This document shows, in pieces, positions 1 to 5,755 of a DNA stretch of 6,035 nt. How positions within the stretch are numbered: position 1 is the stretch's first letter; every line of letters begins with the position of its first letter. A program made the translations under genes and the position numbers. Under the pieces are notes generated by a model. That model saw only the letters and a list, made by a program, of their open reading frames with translations, was not told the DNA's origin and ran no database searches. This DNA comes from an uncultured bacterium (lineage in GTDB: Bacteria > Actinomycetota > Aquicultoria > SKW223), in contig CALIRS010000129.1 of assembly GCA_938042205.1 (NCBI GenBank), forward strand, positions 1-6,035, given 5' to 3'.

Positions 1-298
1 CTTTTTTGCAGTAATAGCATCTATCAGATGGATTTTCTAAATATTTTTCAATCTTCAGTTCGTTGGTTTTAAAGCAGCAGAGAGAGGCATCAACCCACCT
101 TACAAAAGAATAGATTTGCGCCTTAGATTCAACACTTTCAACTGCAGAAACTCCATAAAAGACGACAAAAGGGACAGCTGCCTCTTTTGCGGCGTAAATG
201 AGAAGGCCCGAATCCATTCCTCCAGAAAAACAGATTGCCACAGGAGCATTTTCTTCAAACCATATTTTTAGTTTTTCGACAACAGCGTATTCTTTCAT
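1..298 (-). CDS. larE: LarE-type PP-loop ATP-dependent sulfur transferase, N-terminal part, cut by the window edge
   Basis: The ATG at 298 overlaps the nadA stop (ATGA), and the frame stays open to the left edge, giving 99 residues of a protein that is usually about 260-280 long. The PP-loop ATP site is SGGMDSGLL at 25-33, with Met where most members have Val. The segment NPSDRCYYCKK at 89-99 is the hallmark of the LarE family as I know it (NPxDRCYxCK). LarE of lactobacilli thiolates a carboxylated nicotinate nucleotide during nickel-pincer cofactor synthesis, giving up its own cysteine sulfur; other members bind a [4Fe-4S] cluster and use sulfide. The later catalytic cysteines lie outside the window. 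Many bacteria have larE-like genes without the nickel pathway, so the family call is firm but the substrate is not. The ribosome site is weak (AAAGGA 13 bases upstream), so translation probably depends on coupling to nadA. Confidence 0.82.
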   Translation of the reverse strand, partial: MKEYAVVEKLKIWFEENAPVAICFSGGMDSGLLIYAAKEAAVPFVVFYGVSAVESVESKAQIYSFVRWVDASLCCFKTNELKIEKYLENPSDRCYYCKK

Positions 299-1230
299 GT
301 TATGGCAAGCATCCTTTCAATTGCTCTAAGAGCCCTCTCTCTGGTTCCCTTTCTAACCGTAACCTGCGGACTAAGATTTACAAGGGAATCAAAAACCTTC
401 TTGAGAGTTATTTTTTTCATATTAGGGCAGATTGCTTTTTTATTCAGTGGCACAAACTCCTTTTCTGGGTAAAGTTTTTGAAGACGATAAACCATTCCTG
501 TTTCTGTTCCTAAAACAAACTGGCGAGCATCGATTTCTCCTGGCAGCCTTGTCATTCCTCCTGTAGAAAGCACATAGTCTGCCATATCTTGAACCTCCAG
601 AATGCATTCAGGGTGCACAACAATAATAGCATCCGGAAATTCTTTTCTCGCTTTCAACATATCATCAACGGTAAACCTGGCGTGGGTAGGGCAGAAACCA
701 TCCCAGCCAATAATAGACTTATTTGTTCTTTTAGCTACATAACCTGCCAGATACTGGTCGGGAACGAAAATGACCGTGTTTGAATCCAGTGAGTTGACCA
801 CTTTGACAGCATTTGAACTTGTACAGCAAATACTAACCTCAGCTTTTACAGCTGCCGAGGTATTAACATAGGCGACCGCAGGACGTCCAGGATTTTCCTT
901 TTTAAGCTCTTTAACGTCCTTTGCGGTTATCATGTCTGCCAGGGGGCAACCGGCTTTTAAGTCAGGAAGAATAACCGGCTTGTCAGGATTAAGAATAGCA
1001 GCCGTTTCAGCCATGAAATGCACCCCGCAAAATATAATCATCCGGGCATCCTTTGCAGCCGCTGCTTTGCGTGAGAGTTCAAGGGAATCCCCAACAAAAT
1101 CGGCAATGTCCTGCACTTCTGGAAGTTGATAGTTATGCGCTAAAATGATCGCCTGTTTTTTAATAGCCAGCTCCCTGACTTTTTCCTTAAGTGTTTGCTC
1201 TTCGACCGCTGCTTCTAAATCTAAAGCCAT
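295..1230 (-). CDS. nadA: Quinolinate synthase A ([4Fe-4S] enzyme)
   Basis: 311 residues, the short form of NadA as in Thermotoga (about 300) rather than the E. coli form (347). It condenses iminoaspartate with dihydroxyacetone phosphate to quinolinate, the first committed product of de novo NAD synthesis. HNYQLPEVQDIADFVGDSLEL at 32-52 is highly characteristic. The three cluster ligands are probably Cys 95 (AGCPLADM), Cys 180 (GFCPTH) and Cys 268 (AICPNMK), spaced 85 and 88 residues apart as in characterised NadA. Cys 68 (FCGVHFMAE) and Cys 209 (HPEC) are conserved in many relatives but are not ligands. The E. coli CxxCxxC disulfide motif around the last ligand is absent, common in anaerobes. 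nadB and nadC are not in the window. The gene overlaps mnmA by ten bases and the next gene by four (ATGA). Being an Fe-S client, it fits beside sufCB. Confidence 0.95.
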   Translation of the reverse strand: MALDLEAAVEEQTLKEKVRELAIKKQAIILAHNYQLPEVQDIADFVGDSLELSRKAAAAKDARMIIFCGVHFMAETAAILNPDKPVILPDLKAGCPLADMITAKDVKELKKENPGRPAVAYVNTSAAVKAEVSICCTSSNAVKVVNSLDSNTVIFVPDQYLAGYVAKRTNKSIIGWDGFCPTHARFTVDDMLKARKEFPDAIIVVHPECILEVQDMADYVLSTGGMTRLPGEIDARQFVLGTETGMVYRLQKLYPEKEFVPLNKKAICPNMKKITLKKVFDSLVNLSPQVTVRKGTRERALRAIERMLAIT

Positions 1231-2285
1231 TTTTTGATTACTCCTCCGCCAATGACAACCTCACCATCATAGAAGACAACTGATTGCCCTGGTGCCGGGA
1301 AGGCACATGGTTCAATGAACTTTACCCTTGCTCTGTCATGGTTTATTATTCTAACTTCTGCTTTTACAGGTTGCATCCGGTATCTTGCTTTGACCAAACA
1401 ATCGAGTCTTTCACTTAAGATATCGTTAGCAGGGAATGAAAGCTCTTTGAGTTCGATTCCATGCGGGAATAAATCTTCCTTTTCGCCGACAACTATTCTG
1501 TTGTGTTTCGGTTCAATCTTAATTACGTAAAGAGGTTTTCCTGCAGAAATACCAAGACCTTTCCTCTGTCCTACAGTGTAAAAAGCAATTCCCTTATGGA
1601 TTCCAACAACATTTCCTTCTTTGTCAACAATTTCTCCAGAAGATTCTTTAACGTTAAATTTATTTTTTAAAAAATCTTTATAGTTATCAGGAACAAAGCA
1701 AATTTCCTGGCTTTCAAATGGAAAATCGATTTCAGGGAATACGGTCCTGGCAAGTTTTTTAATATCCAGTTTCATTCTGGTGCCAAGCGGCAGAACAAGT
1801 CTTCGAAGATGCTTTTGCGTCAGACGGTAAAGAAAATAGGACTGGTCTTTTTCAGCATCGATTGCTTTAGCAATGAAATATTTTCCATCTTTTTGAACTA
1901 CACGAGCGTAATGCCCGGTAGAATACAAATCTGCTCCGGCTTCTTTTACTACCTCTTCAAGAGCTTCCATTTTGATGAGAGGATTACAGAAGACACAGGG
2001 GTTAGGCGTAAATCCGGATAAGTAACTTTTGACAAAAGGTTCTATTATTAACTTGTAAAATTTTTCGGATAGGTTTTTTATTGCAAAAGGGATACCTAAT
2101 CGTTCGCAAACATTTATTGCTCGCTCAAAATCTGCACAGCAATGTCTGAAGGATCTCTCACCAAGCCATGACTCGTCGAAAAGCTGAAAACTTACACCTA
2201 TTACCTGATAACCTTCTTCTTTTAAAAGGTAAGCAGCGACGGAAGAGTCCACTCCACCGCTCATTGCCACCACAATTGACTTCAT
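1221..2285 (-). CDS. mnmA: tRNA-uridine 2-sulfurtransferase (tRNA 2-thiouridylase)
   Basis: 354 residues, near the usual 355-370. It activates U34 of tRNA Lys, Glu and Gln with ATP and replaces the 2-oxygen by sulfur. The PP-loop SGGVDSS is at 9-15, GHYAR at 124-128, and KDQSYFLY, the tRNA/adenylate region, at 146-153. The two catalytic cysteines are Cys 100 (CVFCNPLIK) and Cys 196 (QEICFVPD). VGQRKGLGI and the C-terminal beta-barrel with RYRMQP follow, so the protein is complete. Residue 97 is Cys where E. coli has Asp99, giving CxxC plus Cys 196, three possible ligands for an Fe-S cluster. No IscS or Tus relay is encoded nearby. The start is ATG with only a weak ribosome site (AAGTGA). It follows a promoter candidate and overlaps nadA by ten bases. 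Confidence 0.93.
   Translation of the reverse strand: MKSIVVAMSGGVDSSVAAYLLKEEGYQVIGVSFQLFDESWLGERSFRHCCADFERAINVCERLGIPFAIKNLSEKFYKLIIEPFVKSYLSGFTPNPCVFCNPLIKMEALEEVVKEAGADLYSTGHYARVVQKDGKYFIAKAIDAEKDQSYFLYRLTQKHLRRLVLPLGTRMKLDIKKLARTVFPEIDFPFESQEICFVPDNYKDFLKNKFNVKESSGEIVDKEGNVVGIHKGIAFYTVGQRKGLGISAGKPLYVIKIEPKHNRIVVGEKEDLFPHGIELKELSFPANDILSERLDCLVKARYRMQPVKAEVRIINHDRARVKFIEPCAFPAPGQSVVFYDGEVVIGGGVIKKWL
1241..1247 (-). promoter_or_regulatory. Ribosome binding site of nadA inside the end of mnmA
   Basis: GGAGGAG on the minus strand, ten bases before the nadA ATG at 1230, inside the last codons of mnmA. The spacing is long, but the match is strong and the start fits the family's N-terminus. 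Confidence 0.65.
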
Positions 2286-2317
2286 GTCTTAATCACTTAA
2301 AAAAGCGTTTTCTATAA

Positions 2318-2329
2318 TTAAAGCTTTAA
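2318..2329. repeat. 12-bp perfect palindrome in the mnmA leader
   Basis: TTAAAGCTTTAA reads the same on both strands and lies about 33 bases before the mnmA start. It could be a binding site or a chance product of AT-rich sequence. A further AAGCTT core occurs in both arms of the inverted repeat at 2382-2404. Confidence 0.3.
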
Positions 2330-2342
2330 CTTTCCGCTGAAC

Positions 2343-2364
2343 TTTGATGATGTAAGACATCAAA
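2343..2364 (-). repeat. Small hairpin at the 5' end of the predicted mnmA leader
   Basis: TTTGATG and CATCAAA form 7-bp arms around an 8-base loop (2364-2358 and 2349-2343). An alternative inner stem GATGT/ACATC is possible in the same sequence. The hairpin would begin at about the predicted transcription start, so it could protect the 5' end of the message. It is AT-rich and weak, and it lacks the T-run of a terminator. Confidence 0.4.
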
Positions 2365-2370
2365 ACCTCT

Positions 2371-2399
2371 CTTATAGCTTTCAAGCTTAAAAGTGTAAA
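2371..2399 (-). promoter_or_regulatory. Sigma70-like promoter for mnmA-nadA-larE
   Basis: On the minus strand TTTACA (2399-2394) is separated by exactly 17 bases from TATAAG (2376-2371). Each box matches the consensus at five of six positions and the spacing is optimal. Transcription would start near 2364, leaving a leader of about 80 bases before the mnmA ATG at 2285. AT-rich sequence gives chance matches, but the combination and its place at the one operon gap make it credible. Confidence 0.6.
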
Positions 2400-2404
2400 G
2401 CTTG
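2382..2404 (-). repeat. Inverted repeat overlapping the -35 box (possible operator)
   Basis: Perfect 7-bp arms CAAGCTT and AAGCTTG with a 9-base spacer (2404-2398 and 2388-2382). The repeat covers the -35 box of the promoter, a place where a dimeric regulator could block RNA polymerase. It could also form a hairpin at the end of the sufB transcript, but no T-run follows. No regulator gene is in the window. Confidence 0.45.
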
Positions 2405-2417
2405 TGGCAGAAAAGCG

Positions 2418-3671
2418 CTAAAGAAGATCGCTGTATTCTATTTCCATCAGACGTTTAGTTTCTTCTTCAAGAGCAGGGGGCAGCCCTTCAATATCCACAT
2501 TAAGAAAGCCTCTTACAAGAAGTGAAGTAGCCTGGTCAGCTGTGAGTCCTCTTGACATTAAATAAAGGATTTGTTCTTCGGCAAGCTTGCCTACCGCTGC
2601 CTCGTGAGATAATTCAAGATCCTTTTGCTTAGCGTCCAGTTCAGGAATCGCAACTATTCTTCCATAATCAGAAAGTATTAGCCCGTGACACTCAAGATGA
2701 CCCTTTACATCTTTTGACAATCCAATCATGTTTCCGCGGGATATGATTTCGGATGCGTCATCCGCGATTACTCTGGCAATTATTTCTGCTCGTGTCTTCG
2801 GGGCTTCAAATACAGCACGGGCACCAATATCAAAACGTGAGATCCCGAGTCCGTAGATGATGGAGTTTAGCCTGGCACGAGAACCCATTCCTCTTAAAAA
2901 GACTGTGGGATACATCTGTAAAGTGCTTACTTCCTTAAGACAAATATAGTTATTTATAAATGTGCCTCCTTCTTCAACAATAACACCTGTCCGTGGTCTT
3001 ACATGTACTTCTTTATTCCAGGAATGTACCATGGTGAAGGTTATTTTAGCACCTTCTTTAACGAAGAATTCCGAAATTCCGATGTGCATGGCACTTTGTA
3101 TGTCTTCAGAAGTAGTGCAGCCAGTAATTATGTGAAGTTCACTTCCAGGCTCGGCGATGATGATATTGTGAACTCTCTGAACAAGGTCTTTCTTACTTAT
3201 AAATAAACAAGCCTGGACTGGGAAAGTTGTTTTTGTTCCGGGTAAGGTGCGAATGAAATAACCGTGTGTTCGATGAAGGGCAACAGCGGCGGTGTACTTA
3301 TCCGAGTCTGAAGAGACTCCAGTCCAGAGGTAGTCATAAAGCCAATCATACTTTTTCAAGGCTCTAGTGGTGCTCATTACTTCGAGCCCTTCCTGTTTTC
3401 CGTGGGCACAGAGCACTTTTGTGTCTTGCTGGAAGAAGGTTCCGCTTCTCCCTTCTTCTGAGGTAATTATACCAGCGTGTAAAGCTTGCCTTCTGTATTC
3501 TTCAGGAAGCTCAGTCAGGGGAATTTCCTTTTCTTCGGCAGCCGCCGCTTCCAGAAGGAACTGATTTATGTCAACATCCGGACCATATAAAGGCTCTTTA
3601 TCAAGAGCCTTTCTTGCTTTTTCCAATCTTTCTTCGTAAGTGTCTACCGGCACTTTGGACACTCTAAACAC
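2418..3671 (-). CDS. sufB: Fe-S cluster scaffold SufB (short SufB/SufD family, SMS type)
   Basis: 417 residues from the first GTG, shorter than E. coli SufB (495). It forms with SufC the complex on which Fe-S clusters are built. After a helical N-terminal region (1-70) comes the long beta-helix core, and then a C-terminal helical part. Probable key residues are Cys 328 in GHLECHGL, which lines up with the essential SufB Cys405 of E. coli, and His 356-Glu 357 in LSHEAAVG, which match His433-Glu434. Cys 185 (ITGCTT) may correspond to the inner Cys254. No SufD follows, so the scaffold is probably a SufB homodimer with two SufC, as proposed for the minimal system of archaea and anaerobes. The start is uncertain: GTG at 3671, 3662 and 3653 are all in frame and inside sufC. 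GTG 3671 has AAAGGA eight bases upstream; GTG 3662 has AAGGGGTG six bases upstream. Confidence 0.9.
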   Translation of the reverse strand: MFRVSKVPVDTYEERLEKARKALDKEPLYGPDVDINQFLLEAAAAEEKEIPLTELPEEYRRQALHAGIITSEEGRSGTFFQQDTKVLCAHGKQEGLEVMSTTRALKKYDWLYDYLWTGVSSDSDKYTAAVALHRTHGYFIRTLPGTKTTFPVQACLFISKKDLVQRVHNIIIAEPGSELHIITGCTTSEDIQSAMHIGISEFFVKEGAKITFTMVHSWNKEVHVRPRTGVIVEEGGTFINNYICLKEVSTLQMYPTVFLRGMGSRARLNSIIYGLGISRFDIGARAVFEAPKTRAEIIARVIADDASEIISRGNMIGLSKDVKGHLECHGLILSDYGRIVAIPELDAKQKDLELSHEAAVGKLAEEQILYLMSRGLTADQATSLLVRGFLNVDIEGLPPALEEETKRLMEIEYSDLL

Positions 3672-4369
3672 CCCTTGTATCCTTTGACCTTAATGTCTTT
3701 TAAAATCTGATACGGGTCTCCTTCACAGACAATCTTCCCCTCATAAAGAACTACTGCCCGATGGGCTTTAATGAAGTTTAAGATATAGCCAACGTGAGTG
3801 ATTATTAGACCAGATTTGCCTTTAAGCATTTCATTTATTTCAGTGCCCAAAAGCTCGACGTTTTCAATGTCCACCCCTGAGTCTGGCTCATCAAGAAGCA
3901 TGAATTCAGGGGAGGATGCTGCAAGCTGCAAAACTTCAGACCTCTTGATTTCACCACCTGAAAAGCCGAAATTGACGTCGCGGTTTAGAAATGCCTCCAT
4001 TTTGAATTTTTTTGCCAGAGTCTTTATTTCTTGTTCCTTTTCAGAATTTCCTGAAAGTTTTAACAAATCAATTAGCTTTACGCCTCTTAAGCCTGGTGCA
4101 TGCTGGAAAGCAATTCCAATTCCTTTACGAACCCTCTCATCAACACTTAAGTGAGTTATTTCTTGGCTTTTAAAAAAAATCTTACCTGAGTCCAGATGGT
4201 ATTTTGGATATCCCAAAACTGCAAAAAGAAGAGTTGATTTACCAGCTCCATTAGGGCCAAAAAGACAAACTACCTCGTTTTTCTGAACTTTCAGATTTAT
4301 ATTTTGAAGTATGGTTTTTCCATCAACGCTTACTGTGAGATCGGCTATTTCAAGTAAAGGTTCTGGCAT
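3644..4369 (-). CDS. sufC: Fe-S cluster assembly ATPase SufC (minimal SUF/SMS type)
   Basis: 241 residues, typical for SufC (about 245-260). It is the soluble ABC ATPase that drives the SufB-type scaffold during Fe-S cluster assembly. Visible motifs: Walker A GPNGAGKST at 38-46, Q-loop Gln 89, signature FSGGEIKR with SGGE at 137-140, Walker B FMLLDE at 156-161 followed by PDSGVD, and the H-loop His 192. The DSG(V/L)D and SGGExKR patterns separate SufC from transporter ATPases, and there is no permease nearby. Unusual is the C-terminal tail, which ends in Cys 234, Cys 237 and Cys 240 (CLECPKC) just before the stop; the well-known E. coli SufC has no such end as far as I recall. The gene overlaps cysK by one base and sufB by 28 bases, which implies tight co-translation with its partner. 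Confidence 0.93.
   Translation of the reverse strand: MPEPLLEIADLTVSVDGKTILQNINLKVQKNEVVCLFGPNGAGKSTLLFAVLGYPKYHLDSGKIFFKSQEITHLSVDERVRKGIGIAFQHAPGLRGVKLIDLLKLSGNSEKEQEIKTLAKKFKMEAFLNRDVNFGFSGGEIKRSEVLQLAASSPEFMLLDEPDSGVDIENVELLGTEINEMLKGKSGLIITHVGYILNFIKAHRAVVLYEGKIVCEGDPYQILKDIKVKGYKGCLECPKCR
3669..3685 (-). promoter_or_regulatory. Two competing ribosome binding sites for sufB inside sufC
   Basis: AAAGGA (3685-3680) stands eight bases before GTG 3671, and AAGGGGTG (3676-3669) stands six bases before GTG 3662. The second site contains the first GTG codon itself. The second is the better match to a Shine-Dalgarno sequence, so the protein may begin at residue 4 of the longer version. Both lie within the coding end of sufC. 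Confidence 0.5.
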
Positions 4370-5340
4370 TAAGGCCTCCAGTCAGAAAATCTAATTATTT
4401 TAGATTCTACATCTTTTGAAGTGAAAAGGTCTGTAGATAGATATCTTTCCCCTGTGTCTGGCAAAACTACTACCACGTTTTTACCCGTAAATTCTTTTCT
4501 CTTAGCAACTTCTACTGCTGCTACTAAAGCAGCACCGGATGAAATACCCACACAGATACCCTCTTTCATAGCAATAGATCTTGAATATTCAAGAGCCGCC
4601 TCGTTTTCCACTGTGATAACTTCATTAAATATATTAATATCAAGAACTTTGGGAACAAAACCAGCCCCTATTCCCTGGATTTTGTGCGGTCCCGGGGTTC
4701 CGCCGGAAAGCACTGGGGAGGCGGTTGGTTCTACTGCAACAATGTGGATATTTGGATTTCTTTCGCGGAAGTAATGCCCGGCACCGGTTATCGTTCCTCC
4801 CGTCCCTACACCGGAGATAAAGGCAGAGAAATCGCCGCCGCTGTCATTCCAGACTTCAGGTCCAGTGGTCTTATAATGTATTTCGGGATTTGCAGGGTTT
4901 GAGAACTGGTCAGGCATAAAGGCGTTTTCTACTTGTGAAACTATTTCTTTTGCTGCGTTAACAGCTCCTGTCATCCCTTTTTCAGCTGGAGTAAGAATTA
5001 CCTCCGCTCCAAAATAAGCAAGCAGATGCCTGCGCTCAACACTCATACTCTCGGGCATGGTGAGGGCAAGACGATATCCGCGAAGAGCGCAAACAAAAGC
5101 CAGGCCAATCCCGGTATTGCCTGAAGTTGGCTCAACAATGAGATCGCCTGGCTTGATAAGACCGCTTCTTTCTGCCGCGTCTATCATTGAAAAGCCGATT
5201 CTGTCCTTGACGCTTCCCATCGGATTAAAGAACTCAAGTTTGGCAAGAATTTTTCCTCTGGTTCCGAAATAGGTTTCTATTTCTTTTATTCTGACAAGTG
5301 GCGTGTGCCCTATAGTTTTTTCAATGTCCGAGAGAAGCAC
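4369..5340 (-). CDS. cysK: Cysteine synthase (O-acetylserine sulfhydrylase, PLP-dependent)
   Basis: 323 residues, close to the usual 305-325 of CysK. It makes L-cysteine from O-acetylserine and sulfide in the cytoplasm. Visible motifs: TPLVR near the N-terminus; NPMGSVKDR with the PLP lysine at 45; the substrate loop PTSGNTG at 71-77; QFSNPANP at 145-152; the phosphate-binding GVGTGGT at 177-183; and GISSGAA at 265-271, where Ser 268 or its neighbour contacts the pyridine nitrogen of PLP. RYLSTDLF near the C-terminus is also typical. No CBS or other extra domain is present. The start is GTG with a strong ribosome site. The TAA stop overlaps the ATG of sufC by one base. Sitting between homocysteine synthesis and Fe-S assembly genes, it likely serves as the sulfide-fixing enzyme of the cluster. 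O-phosphoserine or O-acetylhomoserine as acceptor cannot be excluded by eye; cysE is not in the window. Confidence 0.92.
   Translation of the reverse strand: MLLSDIEKTIGHTPLVRIKEIETYFGTRGKILAKLEFFNPMGSVKDRIGFSMIDAAERSGLIKPGDLIVEPTSGNTGIGLAFVCALRGYRLALTMPESMSVERRHLLAYFGAEVILTPAEKGMTGAVNAAKEIVSQVENAFMPDQFSNPANPEIHYKTTGPEVWNDSGGDFSAFISGVGTGGTITGAGHYFRERNPNIHIVAVEPTASPVLSGGTPGPHKIQGIGAGFVPKVLDINIFNEVITVENEAALEYSRSIAMKEGICVGISSGAALVAAVEVAKRKEFTGKNVVVVLPDTGERYLSTDLFTSKDVESKIIRFSDWRP
4375..4380 (-). promoter_or_regulatory. Ribosome binding site of sufC inside the end of cysK
   Basis: TGGAGG on the minus strand, five bases before the sufC ATG at 4369. It is coded by the last codons of cysK (the Trp-Arg pair before the final Pro), and the stop and start share one base, so translation of sufC is probably coupled to that of cysK. 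Confidence 0.7.
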
Positions 5341-5349
5341 CCGATAGAG

Positions 5350-5355
5350 CCTCCT
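5350..5355 (-). promoter_or_regulatory. Ribosome binding site deciding the GTG start of cysK
   Basis: AGGAGG on the minus strand, nine bases before the GTG at 5340. It overlaps the TAG stop of the NIL/ferredoxin gene (TAGGAGG), so termination and re-initiation are close together. It supports the GTG start, since the protein then begins a few residues before the conserved IGHTPLVR. Confidence 0.75.
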
Positions 5356-5755
5356 AAATCAAAAGTCTGATTGCGCGCGTGGGACAGGCAATCACACAAT
5401 TCTCACAAAGAATACACTTTTCTTTATTAAAAACAAGGTCAGAATTCTCATCGAGAAGCAAAGCATCGGTTGGGCAGACACCAATACAGTTTCCGCAAAT
5501 AATACACTGTTTTTCATCAAGTATAATGTCTTTTGCAAGGTGTTGAATCTCAATCCCGAGAGAATTCAGGTACTCAAGACCTTTTTCAAAGTTTTCTCTG
5601 GGTCCTTTAAGTTCCAGAACCAGCACTCCAGTTTCACCCTGTTCGATTTTTGCTCTGAGGATGTTTACCTCTAGATCAAAGTTTTTCACCAGGTGGTAAA
5701 CAACAGGTTTATTAACAGCTTTTGGGGGATATGTGAGCACTAATTTCTTTTTCAT
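5354..5755 (-). CDS. NIL-domain protein fused to a 2x[4Fe-4S] ferredoxin; partner of the homocysteine biosynthesis protein
   Basis: 133 residues. Residues 1-75 or so look like a NIL domain, the small ferredoxin-like fold also found at the C-terminus of methionine ABC transporter ATPases. Residues 80-130 form a bacterial-type ferredoxin with two complete CxxCxxCxxxCP sets (Cys 84, 87, 90, 94 and 114, 117, 120, 124), enough for two [4Fe-4S] clusters. There is no signal peptide or membrane segment, so it should be cytoplasmic. In methanogens the DUF39 and NIL/ferredoxin pair is known to be required for homocysteine formation from aspartate semialdehyde; the ferredoxin part probably supplies electrons or handles sulfur, a point I cannot settle from sequence. 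The start is ATG, overlapping the previous stop by one base, with GGGGGTGA six bases upstream (5769-5762). The stop TAG lies inside the AGGAGG ribosome site of cysK. Confidence 0.9.
   Translation of the reverse strand: MKKKLVLTYPPKAVNKPVVYHLVKNFDLEVNILRAKIEQGETGVLVLELKGPRENFEKGLEYLNSLGIEIQHLAKDIILDEKQCIICGNCIGVCPTDALLLDENSDLVFNKEKCILCENCVIACPTRAIRLLI

Larger units (their letters stand above)
2286..2417 (-). other. Intergenic region between sufB and mnmA (132 bp)
   Basis: This is the only sizeable non-coding stretch. It holds a sigma70-like promoter, a 7-bp inverted repeat over its -35 box, a small hairpin at the start of the predicted transcript and a 12-bp palindrome. I find no GC-rich stem followed by a T-run in the direction of transcription, so there is no clear terminator after sufB and read-through into mnmA is possible. 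No tRNA, known riboswitch or short gene was recognised. Confidence 0.7.

Noticed and set aside
235..513. Plus-strand open frame of 92 residues across the nadA/larE junction
   Set aside because: It runs antisense over two supported genes that overlap by ATGA, with no family signature.
2286..2364. A riboswitch or T-box in the mnmA leader
   Set aside because: The leader of about 80 bases is too short and lacks the conserved cores of SAM, T-box or NAD-related riboswitches that I know; only simple palindromes are seen.
2382..2404. Inverted repeat as a Rho-independent terminator after sufB
   Set aside because: The stem is short and AT-rich and no T-run follows it on the minus strand, so operator or chance is a better reading.
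3798..4154. Plus-strand open frame of 118 residues
   Set aside because: It lies wholly antisense to sufC, whose motifs are complete, and shows no recognisable domain or ribosome site.
3644..4369. SufC as the ATPase of an ABC transporter
   Set aside because: The DSGVD after Walker B, SGGExKR and the overlapping sufB identify SufC, and no permease gene is nearby.
4421..4774. Plus-strand open frame of 117 residues, with another at 4684-4902
   Set aside because: Both are antisense to the clear cysK coding region and have serine/proline-rich sequences typical of shadow frames.
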